64,000 nucleotides of DNA from Massilia polaris (GCF_012927275.1 NZ_JABBGG010000001.1:248001-312000), one strand, 5' to 3'. Counted from the stretch's first letter, positions 1-10,328 are shown. A program made the numbers and translations. The notes: a model not told the origin generated them from the letters alone.

Positions 1-838
1 CGGCAGCACGATCGCCCGCAGCGCCTCGTATATCGAAGTACGCTTCTCGGGCGCCGACGTGGCGGCGCAAGCGCGCACCTACGCCGCGCTGAAGCAGGCA
101 TCGGTGGGAATGGTAGGCCGTCCGGTCACCACCTGGGCCGACTTCGACGCCTGCGCCGCGCTCGGCCTCGACGCCTTCGTCGGCAAGCTGCACCTGACGC
201 CGCGTCCCGGCATCCCGGTCAAGGGCATGAACCCGGCCCAGGCCATCATCCTGCAGCTGATGCAGATGGTGCAGAACAACGAAGACATCCCGAAGATCGA
301 AGGCGTGCTCAAGCGCGACCCTGCGCTCTCGTACAAGCTGCTTCGCTTCATCAACACGGCGGGATTTGGGGCCGGGCGCGACATCCAGTCGCTGCGCCAG
401 GCCATTTCGATGCTCGGCTACGCGCCGCTGTACCGCTGGCTGACCTTGCTGCTGGCGACGGCGAGCACCAGTGGCTACTCGCCGGTGCTGATGGAAACGG
501 CGGTCGTGCGCGGGCGTTTGGCCGAACTGCTCGGACAAAAGATCCTGCCGCGAGGAGAGGGGGAGAACCTGTTCGTCTGCGGCATGTTCTCGCTGCTCGA
601 CCGGCTGCTGGGGCTGCCGATGAAAGAAGTGCTGGACACCATCCAGCTGCCGGACGAAGTCGTGCGCGCGCTGCTGACGCGTGGCGGCATATACGGCCCG
701 TACCTGGCGCTGGCCGAAGCCTGCGAGCTGAACTCGAACCTGGTGTCGTCGCTGGCCTCATCGCTGAACATCAGCCCCGAGGAAGTCAACAAGATGCACC
801 TGCAGGCCTTGGCCTGGGCACAGAACGTCACTGCCTGA
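1..838 (+). CDS. EAL-like/HDOD signalling protein, 5' end missing
   Basis: The reading frame is open from the left edge, so the true start lies outside the window; about 278 residues remain. The first 75 or so look like the end of a degenerate EAL domain of the YuxH type (a segment with TTWADFDACAALGLD). An HDOD domain follows, with FINTAGFGAG and LRQAISMLGY typical of the fold. HDOD proteins are signalling or regulatory proteins without known catalytic activity, and I infer a cytoplasmic signalling role. A complete protein of the same architecture is encoded at 48354-49631. The gene converges on panC across a 68-bp palindrome. Confidence 0.85.
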   Translation, partial: GSTIARSASYIEVRFSGADVAAQARTYAALKQASVGMVGRPVTTWADFDACAALGLDAFVGKLHLTPRPGIPVKGMNPAQAIILQLMQMVQNNEDIPKIEGVLKRDPALSYKLLRFINTAGFGAGRDIQSLRQAISMLGYAPLYRWLTLLLATASTSGYSPVLMETAVVRGRLAELLGQKILPRGEGENLFVCGMFSLLDRLLGLPMKEVLDTIQLPDEVVRALLTRGGIYGPYLALAEACELNSNLVSSLASSLNISPEEVNKMHLQALAWAQNVTA

Positions 839-867
839 CACCGTTCCAGTTTCGAATTTCCTTGCAT

Positions 868-935
868 AAAACTTCGGGGTCCGTCCCCGGGGACAGACCC
901 CGGGGTCTGTCCCCGGGGACGGACCCCGAAGTTTT
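868..935. repeat. perfect 68-bp palindrome, probable bidirectional terminator
   Basis: Two 34-nt arms (868-901 and 902-935) are exact reverse complements with no spacer. The core is four abutting 13-mers: GGGGTCCGTCCCC, GGGGACAGACCCC and their two complements. The ends are AAAACTTC and GAAGTTTT, so each transcript would end its hairpin with a short U run. It lies between two convergent genes, which fits a bidirectional terminator. It may also be a dispersed genomic repeat; it occurs once in this window. Confidence 0.85.
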
Positions 936-950
936 GGAACTTAGCTTGGC

Positions 951-1796
<846 letters not shown>

Positions 1797-1826
1797 CTAA
1801 TCCTAAAAGCAGTAATGGGTGCGGCC

Positions 1827-2696
1827 TTACGCCGGCGAGTATGCCAGCCGCACATAGATCGGTGCGAACGGTTCGGCCTGGGTGATTTCAATCAGCGTTT
1901 CCTTGGCCAGTTCGAGCATGGCGACGAAGTGCACGACCACGATCGGGACGCTGCCTTGTCCGTCGAACAGGTCGGCGAACTCGACAAACCGGGCCGATTG
2001 CAGCTGGCGCAAAATCGATGTCATGTGTTCGCGCACGGACAGTTCCTGGCGGCTGATCCGGTGGTGCTGGGTCAGCTTGGCGCGCTTGAGCACGTCCATC
2101 CAGGCGCGCTGCAGGTCGCCGGCGTCGACGTCCGGCCACGCCGGCACCGAGCTTTGCTCGACGAACAGTTGCGGGCGGATGAAGTCGCGGTCTAACTGCG
2201 GCACCGCGTTGAGGTCATAGGCGGCCAGCTTGATCTGTTCGTACTCAAGCAGGCGGCGCACCAGTTCGGCGCGCGGGTCGCCCGCTTCGTCATCGCCTTC
2301 GGTCTTGCGCTGCGGTAGCAACATGCGCGACTTGATCTCGATGAGCATCGCCGCCATCAGCAGGTACTCGGCCGCCAGTTCAAGGTTGTGCAGGCGAATC
2401 TGGTCGACGTACTTCAGGTATTGCAGGGTGACCTGCGCCATCGGGATGTCGAGGATGTTGAAGTTTTGCCTGCGGATCAGGTACAGCAGCAGGTCGAGCG
2501 GGCCTTCGAAGGCGTCGAGGAAGATTTCCAGCGCGTCCGGCGGAATGAACAGGTCGGTCGGCATGCGCAGCAGCGGCTCGCCGTACAGGCGCGCTACGGC
2601 CGCGTCGGGTGCAGCTTGCTGTTCCGGTACGGCGGCGCCGGCGTCCGGTTCAACGACGGTGTCGGCGAGCGCGCCGGCTGCCGCGTCTGGCGACAT
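1827..2696 (-). CDS. scpA: segregation and condensation protein A
   Basis: A 289-residue kleisin that with ScpB bridges the SMC ATPase in chromosome condensation and segregation. The ScpA core begins at FEGPLDLLLYLIRRQNFNI and continues through EYLLMAAMLIEIKSRMLLP; the C-terminal winged-helix part is also present. The first 45 or so residues are Ala/Pro/Asp-rich and poorly conserved. The ATG at 2696 is chosen because it lies 11 nt after the DUF3460 stop; an in-frame upstream start at 2801 would run through that gene. No scpB is in the window. Confidence 0.93.
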   Translation of the reverse strand: MSPDAAAGALADTVVEPDAGAAVPEQQAAPDAAVARLYGEPLLRMPTDLFIPPDALEIFLDAFEGPLDLLLYLIRRQNFNILDIPMAQVTLQYLKYVDQIRLHNLELAAEYLLMAAMLIEIKSRMLLPQRKTEGDDEAGDPRAELVRRLLEYEQIKLAAYDLNAVPQLDRDFIRPQLFVEQSSVPAWPDVDAGDLQRAWMDVLKRAKLTQHHRISRQELSVREHMTSILRQLQSARFVEFADLFDGQGSVPIVVVHFVAMLELAKETLIEITQAEPFAPIYVRLAYSPA

Positions 2697-2707
2697 GGTC
2701 GGTTCGG

Positions 2708-2917
2708 TCAGAGTTTGTTCTGGTACACGTACGGCTGCTGTTTGACGCGCGATTCGGCGCGGCGTTCCTGCTCGTTCAGCGTGACCGGCGCCTTGTCCCA
2801 CAGCAGGGCACGGCCTTCGCGCTGGCCTTCTTCCATGCCTGGATTCTTGGCCTTCAGTTCAGTGATGAACTTGGTGTGGTCGGATTCGTACAGGCTGAAT
2901 TGTTTCGAGAGTTTCAT
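2708..2917 (-). CDS. DUF3460 family small protein
   Basis: A 69-residue hydrophilic protein beginning MKLSKQFSLYESDHTKFI and containing the family-typical LKAKNPGMEEGQREGRALLWD. DUF3460 proteins are short betaproteobacterial proteins of unknown function. It is the first gene of the scpA-panC set, ending 11 nt before the scpA start. No signal peptide or membrane segment is seen. Function is unknown. Confidence 0.88.
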   Translation of the reverse strand: MKLSKQFSLYESDHTKFITELKAKNPGMEEGQREGRALLWDKAPVTLNEQERRAESRVKQQPYVYQNKL

Positions 2918-2944
2918 ATAAGCAATAGGTGAGGCGAACTAGCT

Positions 2945-2950
2945 ATTTTA
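2945..2950 (-). promoter_or_regulatory. possible -10 element for the DUF3460-scpA-panC set
   Basis: On the minus strand this reads TAAAAT, about 28 nt before the DUF3460 ATG. No convincing -35 at 17 nt was found, so this is a weak call. Confidence 0.3.
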
Positions 2951-2979
2951 GCGCGTTTAGCCTGAGGCAATTGAAATGG

Positions 2980-3027
2980 CGTAGGGCGGATGCGGCCTCG
3001 GCGGCAGCCACGCTTATCCGCCCTACG
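2980..3027. repeat. intergenic inverted repeat with GTAGGGCGGAT arms
   Basis: Arms 2980-2991 and 3016-3027 are exact 12-nt reverse complements around a 24-nt GC-rich loop. This resembles a dispersed intergenic hairpin (GTAGGGCGGATAAGCG type) known from many proteobacterial genomes. It lies just beyond the 3' end of the FabMG-like gene, where it could help end transcription. A degenerate relative is seen at 61322-61361. Confidence 0.6.
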
Positions 3028-3039
3028 TAAGGCAAATCC

Positions 3040-4359
3040 TTAATCGGGATGCAGCGCGTTCAGCTGCTTGGCGATGATGTCGTGGTTCAGCCACAGGACC
3101 GGGCCGATCTTTTCACCCGCGCCATGGAACATCAGCGGACCGGCGCCTTCCAGCACCAGCGAGCTGAGGTGGTCGGTGATCAGTTCCTTGCGGTCCTTGT
3201 GCATCTTGGTGATGTCTTCGGAGGTGCCGATCATCACGTCAGCCAGTGCCGGCGTGTTGTCCATCGGCCAGCCGCCGAAGTTGCGGAACGTCGCGCTGGT
3301 GGCGTCGTTGTTGTACTTCTCGATCATTTCCAGCAGGCTGTCCAGCGTCACGCCGTCTTCGAGCAGGCTTTCGCAGATCTTCCATTGCTGGTCGGCCCAG
3401 GCGCCGCCGCCTTCTTTTTTCAGCGCTTTGAGCAGCGGGAACAGCGACAGCTCGACGCCGACGAAAATGTCGGACGAGTTGGTGCGGATTTCCGGGCAGT
3501 TGAAGACAGTTGCGGCAACGCCTTGTTCCCACGCAGCCTGCGCCACGCTTTCCAGGCGCATCTTGGCGTAGCCCTGGGTGTAGTTGGTGTAGGTCTGCCA
3601 CTGGTACTCGCCGTCGATCAGGATCTCGGTGCCGTGGTAGCCGTACGCCGTGTAGCGGACCTGGCCGCCGCCGCGCTCAAGGCGTTCGCGGATCGCGGCA
3701 CTGCCGGTAATCAGGTGTTGCAGCGTGTTGGCGGTGACTTCGTCGAAGTTCATCAGGATCAGCTTGCCGAGGTCGCTGTCGAGCAGGGCGCGCGAAGACA
3801 TGAAGCGCTCGCCGCGGCCTTTGTAGATGCGGTTGGCGATGGCCAGGAAGGCCTTGATCTTCGGAATGCCGCCCGCCATCGTGTGGGCGAAGAAGGCGTT
3901 CGCGCCGTCAGGGATCAGCGTGTCGATTTCCTGCATGACCTGGGCGACCGAGCCGGTGAAGCGCTTGACGCCTGCTTCGCGGCAGCGTTCGATTGCGTCC
4001 CAGTCCAGCTTGTCTTCCTGCCAGCTCTTCAGCGTGATGCCCGACAGCTGCTCGGTCGGGTTCTTTTCGCCTTCCGGCGCGTCCATGTCGAAACCTGCCA
4101 TCAGCGGCACATTGATGATGCGCCCGCCCAGCTTTTCCTCGGCTTCCGCGTGCTCTTCAGTCGTGAGCGCGCGCAGCTTGCCTTCTTCGTCGCGGCGGCC
4201 GACCGTGATGCCGACGATCGTCATGCCGGCGGCACGCGCTTCGTCGATCAGGCCGTTGACGTAGCCGCGGCCGAACAGCTCGCCGAACAGTACGAAAACG
4301 TCGCCCTTGCGGTACAGGTTGGCGTGAGGAATATGCCTCAAGGAAGTCAATTGGCTCAT
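3040..4359 (-). CDS. FabMG-like enoyl-ACP reductase family protein
   Basis: About 439 residues starting MSQLTSLRHIPHANLYRKG. The ATG at 4359 is preferred to an in-frame GTG at 4374; neither has a clear Shine-Dalgarno sequence. The protein has an early VFVLFGELFGRGYVNGLI segment with glycines suited to a nucleotide-binding fold, HTMAGGIPK near the middle and a conserved GAGPLMFHGAGEKIGPVLW near the C-terminus. It resembles the family annotated as FabMG enoyl-ACP reductase, an enzyme reported to be unlike FabI/K/L/V. The name is from memory of the family and only moderately sure. It stands alone between the DUF3460 set and metG, not with the fab genes at 52280-57771. Confidence 0.6.
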   Translation of the reverse strand: MSQLTSLRHIPHANLYRKGDVFVLFGELFGRGYVNGLIDEARAAGMTIVGITVGRRDEEGKLRALTTEEHAEAEEKLGGRIINVPLMAGFDMDAPEGEKNPTEQLSGITLKSWQEDKLDWDAIERCREAGVKRFTGSVAQVMQEIDTLIPDGANAFFAHTMAGGIPKIKAFLAIANRIYKGRGERFMSSRALLDSDLGKLILMNFDEVTANTLQHLITGSAAIRERLERGGGQVRYTAYGYHGTEILIDGEYQWQTYTNYTQGYAKMRLESVAQAAWEQGVAATVFNCPEIRTNSSDIFVGVELSLFPLLKALKKEGGGAWADQQWKICESLLEDGVTLDSLLEMIEKYNNDATSATFRNFGGWPMDNTPALADVMIGTSEDITKMHKDRKELITDHLSSLVLEGAGPLMFHGAGEKIGPVLWLNHDIIAKQLNALHPD

Positions 4360-4439
4360 AAGGTTTTTGATCACTTAAAAATGATTTCAGGACAGGCGAA
4401 CCTGGGTTCTGCCGGCTCAGTACAACATATAAAACAGGC

Positions 4440-6560
4440 TTAGCTGATGCGCATGCCCGGCTGCGCGCCCGGCCATGGTTCCAGCAGGTACAGGCCTGGA
4501 TTGGTTTTCTCGTCTTCGCTCGATGCGCACAGGACCATGCCTTCGGACACGCCGAACTTCATCTTGCGCGGCGCCAGGTTGGCCACCATCACCGTCAGCT
4601 TGCCGACCAGTTCTTCCGGCTTGTAAGCGCCCTTGATGCCGGAGAAGACGTTGCGCAGGCGGCCTTCGCCGACGTCGAGCGTCAGGCGCAGCAACTTGTC
4701 GGAGCCTTCCACGTGCTCGCAGTTGACGATTTTTGCGATGCGCAGGTCGACCTTGGTGAAGTCGTCGATCTTGATCTCAGGCGCGGGTGCTTCCACGCCA
4801 GGATTGCGGACGGCTTCAAGGGCAGGGGCGGCGGCGGCGGCTGGCGGTGCGGCACTAGCAGGCGCAGCAGGCTTGTCGAATAGATCTTCCACCATCTTGG
4901 CGTCAACGCGCGTCATCAGGTGGCTGTAGGCGCCGATGGTGCGGCCAAGCATGGTGCGGTAGACGGCGTCGCCGGTGGTATCGAGCCAGCTGATCTTGTC
5001 GTCGTTCAGGAATTCCGACACGCGCGCCGCAACCTGCGGCAGCACTGGCGACAGCAGGATGGTCAGCTGGCGGAACAGGATCAGCGCGGCGGTGCAGACG
5101 TCATGCAGCTCCGCGGACTTGCCTTCATCCTTGGCCAGGATCCACGGCTTGTTCTCGTCGACATACTGGTTGGTAATGTCGGCGATCTCCATGATCTCGC
5201 GCAGCGCCTTGCCGAACTCGCGGTTCTCGAAGTGGTTGGCGATGCTGGCCTGGCGTTCGGCGCCGTCATTGGTCAGCGCGCGGCTGATCCATTGCCGGGC
5301 TTCCGGCGACAGTGCGCTGGCCAGCTTGCCGTCGAATTTCTTGGCGATGAAGCCGGCGCAGCGGCTGGCGATGTTGACGTACTTGCCGATCAGGTCGCTG
5401 TTGACGCGCGCCACGAAGTCGTCGCCGTTGAAGTCGAGGTCTTCGACCTTCGAGTTCAGCTTGAAGGCGATGTAGTAGCGCAGCCATTCCGGGTTCATCT
5501 TCAGGTCGAGGTAGCGCAGCGGCGAGATGCCGGTGCCGCGCGACTTCGACATCTTTTCATTGTTCACGGTCAGGTGGCCGTGGACGTTGACTTTCAGCTT
5601 GTCGATGATCGGGTGCTGGGCAAAGTTCAGCATCGCCGGCCAGAACAGCAGGTGGAAGGAGACGATGTCCTTGCCGATGAAGTGGACCTGTTCGGTGGCC
5701 GGGTCGTTCAGCAGCGCCTCGAAGTCCATGCCGTTCTTGCTGCAGTAGTTCTTGAGGCTGGCGAGGTAGCCGACCGGCGCGTCCAGCCAGACATAGAAAA
5801 ACTTGCCCGGCGCGTCAGGAATCGGGATGCCGAAGTAGGGCGCGTCGCGGGAAATATCCCAGTCGGCCAGCTTCTCGCCGGCGTCGCCCAGCCACTCGGA
5901 TACCTTGTTGACCATTTCGGACTGCAGGCGGCCCGGCGTATTCAGCCATTCCTTGAGGAAGCCGTAGCAGCGCGGATCGGACAGCGCGAAGAAGTACTGT
6001 TCGGACGGCTTCATGATCGGCGTCGAGCCGGTGAACACCGAGAACGGGTTGACCAGTTCGGTTGGCTGGTAGGCGGCGCCGCAGACTTCGCAGTTGTCGC
6101 CGTACTGGTCCTTGGCGCCGCACTTCGGGCACTCGCCCTTGATGTTGCGGTCGGCCAGGAACATGCCCTTGACCGGGTCGAAGAAGCGGTCGACCGTTTT
6201 GGTGACGATCAGGCCGGCATCGCGCAGCTTGCGGTAGATGTCCTGCGACAGTTCGACGTTTTCCGGCGAATCGGTGGAGTACCAGTTGTCGAAGGCGATG
6301 TGGAAACCGTCCAGGTATTGCTGGCGGCCGGCCGCGATCTTGGCGACGAATTCCTGCGGGGTAATGCCTTCCTTTTCGGCCGCGATCATGATCGGCGTGC
6401 CGTGGGTGTCGTCCGCGCAGACAAAATGCACCTCACGTTGCGCCTGCATTCGCTGGAACCGCACCCAGATGTCGGCCTGGATGTATTCCATCATGTGGCC
6501 GATATGGAAAGCAGCATTAGCGTAGGGCAGGGCGGTGGTGACGAACAGCTTGCGTGTCAT
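4440..6560 (-). CDS. metG: methionyl-tRNA synthetase
   Basis: A 706-residue class I synthetase that charges tRNA-Met. HIGH is at residues 19-22, a four-cysteine zinc knuckle ([18 protein letters not shown]) lies in the connective domain, and KMSKSRG marks the second ATP motif. The last 110 residues or so form the OB-fold tRNA-binding domain used for dimerisation, joined by an Ala/Pro-rich linker. The ATG at 6560 ([19 protein letters not shown]) is chosen over an in-frame upstream start because it matches the family N-terminus. It is divergent from mrp. Confidence 0.97.
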   Translation of the reverse strand: MTRKLFVTTALPYANAAFHIGHMMEYIQADIWVRFQRMQAQREVHFVCADDTHGTPIMIAAEKEGITPQEFVAKIAAGRQQYLDGFHIAFDNWYSTDSPENVELSQDIYRKLRDAGLIVTKTVDRFFDPVKGMFLADRNIKGECPKCGAKDQYGDNCEVCGAAYQPTELVNPFSVFTGSTPIMKPSEQYFFALSDPRCYGFLKEWLNTPGRLQSEMVNKVSEWLGDAGEKLADWDISRDAPYFGIPIPDAPGKFFYVWLDAPVGYLASLKNYCSKNGMDFEALLNDPATEQVHFIGKDIVSFHLLFWPAMLNFAQHPIIDKLKVNVHGHLTVNNEKMSKSRGTGISPLRYLDLKMNPEWLRYYIAFKLNSKVEDLDFNGDDFVARVNSDLIGKYVNIASRCAGFIAKKFDGKLASALSPEARQWISRALTNDGAERQASIANHFENREFGKALREIMEIADITNQYVDENKPWILAKDEGKSAELHDVCTAALILFRQLTILLSPVLPQVAARVSEFLNDDKISWLDTTGDAVYRTMLGRTIGAYSHLMTRVDAKMVEDLFDKPAAPASAAPPAAAAAPALEAVRNPGVEAPAPEIKIDDFTKVDLRIAKIVNCEHVEGSDKLLRLTLDVGEGRLRNVFSGIKGAYKPEELVGKLTVMVANLAPRKMKFGVSEGMVLCASSEDEKTNPGLYLLEPWPGAQPGMRIS

Positions 6561-6710
6561 GGTGGAAGTGCACTTGTTGGTAGATGAAGGGATGCATTTT
6601 AACAGCGGATGACCTTCCTGCGCATAGGGGAATGCCAAGGTTTGCCGTTTTTGCAAGGTCGGGCGTGGCGATTTGCGCTAAACTTATCGGATCATTCACG
6701 GAGATTCACA

Positions 6711-7799
6711 ATGAGCATTACTGCAGAAGACGTCAAGGCACGGTTATCCGCCGTTATCGATCCGAATACCCAGAAGGACTTCGTCACCTCAAAATCGGTC
6801 AAGAACATCAAGGTCGAAGGCGGCAACATCTCGCTCGACGTCGAGCTCGGCTATCCGGCGCGCAGCCAGATCGAAGCGATCCGCACCGCCGTCACCGCCG
6901 CCTTGCAGGCCATCCCCGGCGCGGAACAGGTCAGCGCCAATGTCTACTCGAAAATCATTTCCCATACGGTGCAGCGCGGCGTCAAGCTGATGCCTAACGT
7001 TAAGAACATCATCGCCGTGGCCTCGGGCAAGGGCGGCGTCGGCAAGTCGACCACGGCGGTCAACCTGGCGCTGGCACTGGCGGCCGAAGGCGCCGCCGTC
7101 GGCATCCTGGACGCGGATATTTATGGCCCGTCCCAGCCGATGATGCTCGGCATTACCGGCTGGCCTGAATCGAAGGACGGCAAAACCATGGAGCCGCTGG
7201 AAAACCACGGCCTGCAAGTGTCGTCGATCGGCTTCATGATCGATCCGGACGAGCCGATGGTGTGGCGCGGCCCGATGGTCGTGCAGGCCCTGACGCAGTT
7301 GCTGGAGCAAACCAACTGGCGCGACCTCGATTACCTGATCGTCGACATGCCACCTGGAACCGGCGACATCCAGCTGACACTGTCGCAAAAGGTGCCTGTC
7401 ACCGGCGCCGTCATCGTGACGACCCCGCAGGACATCGCGCTGCTCGACGCGCGCAAGGGCCTGAAGATGTTCGAGAAGGTCGGCATCCCGATCCTCGGCG
7501 TGGTGGAAAACATGAGCACGCATATCTGCTCGAACTGCGGCCATGCCGAGGCGATTTTTGGCCATGGCGGCGGCGAGAAGATGTGCGCCGACTTCGGTGT
7601 CGACTTCCTCGGCGCGCTGCCGCTGACGATGGCGATCCGCGAGCAGACCGACTCCGGCCGCCCGACCGTGGTTGCCGAACCGGACGGCCCGGTGGCGACT
7701 GTCTATAAAGAGATCGCGCGCAAAGTGGCTGTGACAGTGGCCGAAAAGGCCAAGGACATGTCGAGCAAGTTCCCTAGCATCGTCATCAAGAACGATTGA
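6711..7799 (+). CDS. apbC: Mrp/ApbC iron-sulfur cluster carrier ATPase
   Basis: A 362-residue P-loop ATPase of the Mrp/Nbp35 class that carries and delivers Fe-S clusters. An N-terminal MIP18-like (DUF59) domain occupies about residues 1-90. It is followed by the deviant Walker A GKGGVGKSTTA, the Walker B region YLIVDMPPGTGD, and a CSNC pair in the C-terminal part that binds the bridging cluster. The ATG at 6711 sits behind an A/G-rich leader. Its 3' end overlaps the convergent Mut7-C gene by 14 nt. Confidence 0.95.
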   Translation: MSITAEDVKARLSAVIDPNTQKDFVTSKSVKNIKVEGGNISLDVELGYPARSQIEAIRTAVTAALQAIPGAEQVSANVYSKIISHTVQRGVKLMPNVKNIIAVASGKGGVGKSTTAVNLALALAAEGAAVGILDADIYGPSQPMMLGITGWPESKDGKTMEPLENHGLQVSSIGFMIDPDEPMVWRGPMVVQALTQLLEQTNWRDLDYLIVDMPPGTGDIQLTLSQKVPVTGAVIVTTPQDIALLDARKGLKMFEKVGIPILGVVENMSTHICSNCGHAEAIFGHGGGEKMCADFGVDFLGALPLTMAIREQTDSGRPTVVAEPDGPVATVYKEIARKVAVTVAEKAKDMSSKFPSIVIKND

Positions 7800-8538
7800 T
7801 GACGGGTGGCGCGGCGGCGCCCGCCAGCGCCGCGCGCATGCGCTGCCAGTGCGACCCTTTCCAGAACACGCCCTGGCAGACATCGCACAGGCAGAATTCG
7901 TTGTGATGCTCGCGCACGCTGGGCGGCAGGCGGTCGACGACCTCGTCCTTGTCGACCTGGTGTAGCGGGGCATTGCACTTCAGGCATAAGGAGAATGGCT
8001 TGATGCTGCCGGCCAGGTCAAGCCGCCTGACAATTTCCCGGAATTGTTCCTCCGACCGGATCGCGTGCACGTAGCAGCCGTGGGTAATGCCGCGGCGCTT
8101 GAGCAGTTCGCGGTCGCGCGTTAGGACGATGCGGTTCTCGACGATCGAGGTCTGCTCGATATCCCCATCCATATAGTTGTTGTCGTAGAGCGTGTCGAAG
8201 CCGGCCATGCGCAGGAAGCGTGCGAGGCCGCCCAGGTGCGCGTCGGCCACGAAACGCATCTCGCGCAAGGGGTGCGCGCGCAGCAGTTCGCTGACGTCGA
8301 GGAATTCGAACTTGGGGTAGACGGCAACACGGTCGCCTTCTTCGAGCAGCCGGTCGAAGTTGCTGGATTCGCCGTTGACCAAAATGAGTTCGACTTCGGT
8401 GTGCGGAACGCCGATGGCTTCGATCATGTGCTTGGTGGTCGCCGCACGTGCGCACGGTGTGGTGAATTCCTTGCGCCGCCGGTCTGGTGGCAGGAAGTCG
8501 TTGAGTTCTTCGTAGAAACGGAAGGTGGCGGTGACCAT
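7786..8538 (-). CDS. ubiquitin-like plus Mut7-C RNase domain protein
   Basis: A 250-residue two-domain protein. Residues 1 to about 85 resemble the ubiquitin-like Ub-Mut7C domain (ILVNGESSNFDRLLEEGDRVAVYP). Residues from about 93 match the Mut7-C, PIN-like RNase domain: RFVADAHLGGLARFLRMAGFDT, IVLTRDRELLKRR and a C-terminal zinc ribbon with CLKC and CDVC. Mut7-C domains are predicted nucleases with conserved aspartates (D98 and the D of TRDRELL are visible). The substrate of the bacterial fusion is not known to me. It is convergent with mrp and divergent from gltX. Confidence 0.85.
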   Translation of the reverse strand: MVTATFRFYEELNDFLPPDRRRKEFTTPCARAATTKHMIEAIGVPHTEVELILVNGESSNFDRLLEEGDRVAVYPKFEFLDVSELLRAHPLREMRFVADAHLGGLARFLRMAGFDTLYDNNYMDGDIEQTSIVENRIVLTRDRELLKRRGITHGCYVHAIRSEEQFREIVRRLDLAGSIKPFSLCLKCNAPLHQVDKDEVVDRLPPSVREHHNEFCLCDVCQGVFWKGSHWQRMRAALAGAAAPPVINRS

Positions 8539-8638
8539 ACATTAGTTTGCACCGTCGGCCGCGACGTTTCAACCGCTGCCAACGGTGGCGGCGCGACGCT
8601 GTAAAATAGCCGTCTTTATATCCAGCACATCTATTGCC

Positions 8639-10033
8639 ATGACCGTCGTCCGCACCCGTTTTGCTCCAAGCCCAACCGGCTACCTCCACCTCGGCGGCGC
8701 CCGCACCGCCCTGTATTCTTGGGCGTTTGCGCGCCACTTTGGCGGTACGTTTATTTTGCGCATTGAAGACACCGACCTGGAGCGCTCGACCCCGGAGGCG
8801 GTACAAGCCATTCTCGACGGCATGAAGTGGCTCGGCCTCGATCATGACGAGGGCCCGTTCTACCAGATGCAGCGCATGGACCGCTACCGTGAAGTGGTGG
8901 CGCAGATGCTTGAGGCAGGCACGGCTTACCTGTGCTATTCGTCGCCGGATGAAGTCGAGGCGATGCGCGAGCGCATGCGCGCTGCCGGCGAGAAGCCGCG
9001 CTACGACGGTACCTGGCGTCCGGAAGCGGGCAAGACCTTGCCGCCGGTGCCTGCCGACCGCAAGCCGGTGGTGCGCTTCAAAAATCCGCTCGACGGCGAA
9101 GTCAGCTGGGACGACGTGGTCAAGGGCACGATCACGATCGGCAACAAGGAGCTCGACGACCTGGTTATCGCGCGCCCGGACGGTACGCCAACCTATAACT
9201 TCTGCGTCGCGGTCGACGACTGGGACATGCAGATCACCCACGTGCTGCGCGGCGACGACCACGTCAACAATACCCCGCGCCAGATCAATATCCTGCGCGC
9301 CATCGGTGCGCCGCTGCCGCTGTATGGCCACCTGCCGATGATCCTCGGCGCCGATGGCGAGAAGCTGTCCAAGCGCCACGGCGCGGTCAGCGTGATGGAT
9401 TACCCGGCCAAGGGCTACCTGCCGGAGGCGATGCTGAATTACCTGGCGCGCCTGGGCTGGAGCCACGGCGACGATGAAGTGTTTTCGATGGAACGGTTCT
9501 GCGAGTGGTTCAACCTCGACCACCTGACCCGTTCTGCGGCACAGTTCAATAACGAAAAGCTGGGGTGGCTGAACAACCACTATATCAAGCAGGCCGACAA
9601 CGAGCGCCTGGCGCAACTGGCACGTCCGCTGATGGAAGCGGCCGGCGCGAAGTTCGACGGCAGCCCTGAACTGCCGGCCGTGCTCGCACTGATGAAGGAG
9701 CGCGCCAACACCGTCAACGAACTGGCCGATGCGGCGATGCTGTTCTTCCGCGATCCGCAGCCGGACGCGGCGCTGATGGCGCAGCACCTGACCGACGCGG
9801 TCAAGCCGGCGCTGGCGCAGTTCGCTGAACGTGTGGCGACGGTGGAGTGGACCAAGGAAGCGATCGCGGCCATGATCAAGGAAGTGCTGGCAGCTAACGG
9901 ACTGAAGATGCCGCAGATCGCCATGCCGCTGCGCCTGATCATTACCGGCCAGTTGCAAACGCCTGCGATTGACGCGGTGCTGCAGATCGTCGGCCGCGAT
10001 GCGGTGCTGGCGCGCGTGAACAAATATCTTTGA
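8639..10033 (+). CDS. gltX: glutamyl-tRNA synthetase
   Basis: A 464-residue class I synthetase. The HIGH-type motif is [15 protein letters not shown], the KMSKS-type motif is KLSKRHG, and [11 protein letters not shown] opens the Rossmann fold. Length is normal. The ATG at 8639 is chosen because the family begins at this point; an in-frame upstream start at 8585 would add 18 unconserved residues. It sits directly upstream of three tRNA-Glu genes, its own substrate. Confidence 0.97.
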   Translation: MTVVRTRFAPSPTGYLHLGGARTALYSWAFARHFGGTFILRIEDTDLERSTPEAVQAILDGMKWLGLDHDEGPFYQMQRMDRYREVVAQMLEAGTAYLCYSSPDEVEAMRERMRAAGEKPRYDGTWRPEAGKTLPPVPADRKPVVRFKNPLDGEVSWDDVVKGTITIGNKELDDLVIARPDGTPTYNFCVAVDDWDMQITHVLRGDDHVNNTPRQINILRAIGAPLPLYGHLPMILGADGEKLSKRHGAVSVMDYPAKGYLPEAMLNYLARLGWSHGDDEVFSMERFCEWFNLDHLTRSAAQFNNEKLGWLNNHYIKQADNERLAQLARPLMEAAGAKFDGSPELPAVLALMKERANTVNELADAAMLFFRDPQPDAALMAQHLTDAVKPALAQFAERVATVEWTKEAIAAMIKEVLAANGLKMPQIAMPLRLIITGQLQTPAIDAVLQIVGRDAVLARVNKYL

Positions 10034-10052
10034 TTTTTTTTAGCTGAGCTAT

Positions 10053-10081
10053 TTGCATATTGCACGACGGTACGCTATAAT
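10053..10081 (+). promoter_or_regulatory. sigma-70 promoter for the tRNA-Ala/Glu cluster
   Basis: TTGCAT at 10053-10058, a 17-nt spacer, then a consensus TATAAT at 10076-10081, 18 nt before tRNA-Ala. It lies just after the gltX stop and has spacing expected of a stable-RNA promoter. Confidence 0.75.
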
Positions 10082-10099
10082 TTTGCTTCTTCACCGGAC

Positions 10100-10175
<76 letters not shown>

Positions 10176-10209
10176 CGTTGAAGAAAGTAGTGCCGTAATG
10201 CAGTTCAAG

Positions 10210-10285
10210 GTCCCCATCGTCTAGAGGCCTAGGACATCACCCTTTCACGGTGAGTACGGGGGTTCGAATCCCCCTGGGGACGCCA
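10210..10285 (+). tRNA. tRNA-Glu(TTC), copy 1
   Basis: A 76-nt gene with encoded CCA and anticodon TTC in loop CTTTCAC. Acceptor GTCCCCA pairs with TGGGGAC. It is identical to the copies at 10405 and 10547. Confidence 0.97.
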
Positions 10286-10328
10286 GGATTCGAGTAGTAA
10301 AGCAGTGTGAGTTTGGTACCGCTAAACG

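Noticed and set aside
4920-6587. 555-codon plus-strand frame opposite metG
   Set aside because: Antisense shadow of metG; no recognisable motif.
8018-9958. 646-codon minus-strand open frame opposite gltX
   Set aside because: It lies antisense to a clear gltX and runs into the real Mut7-C gene in another frame; composition is a mirror of GC-rich codons, with no domain.
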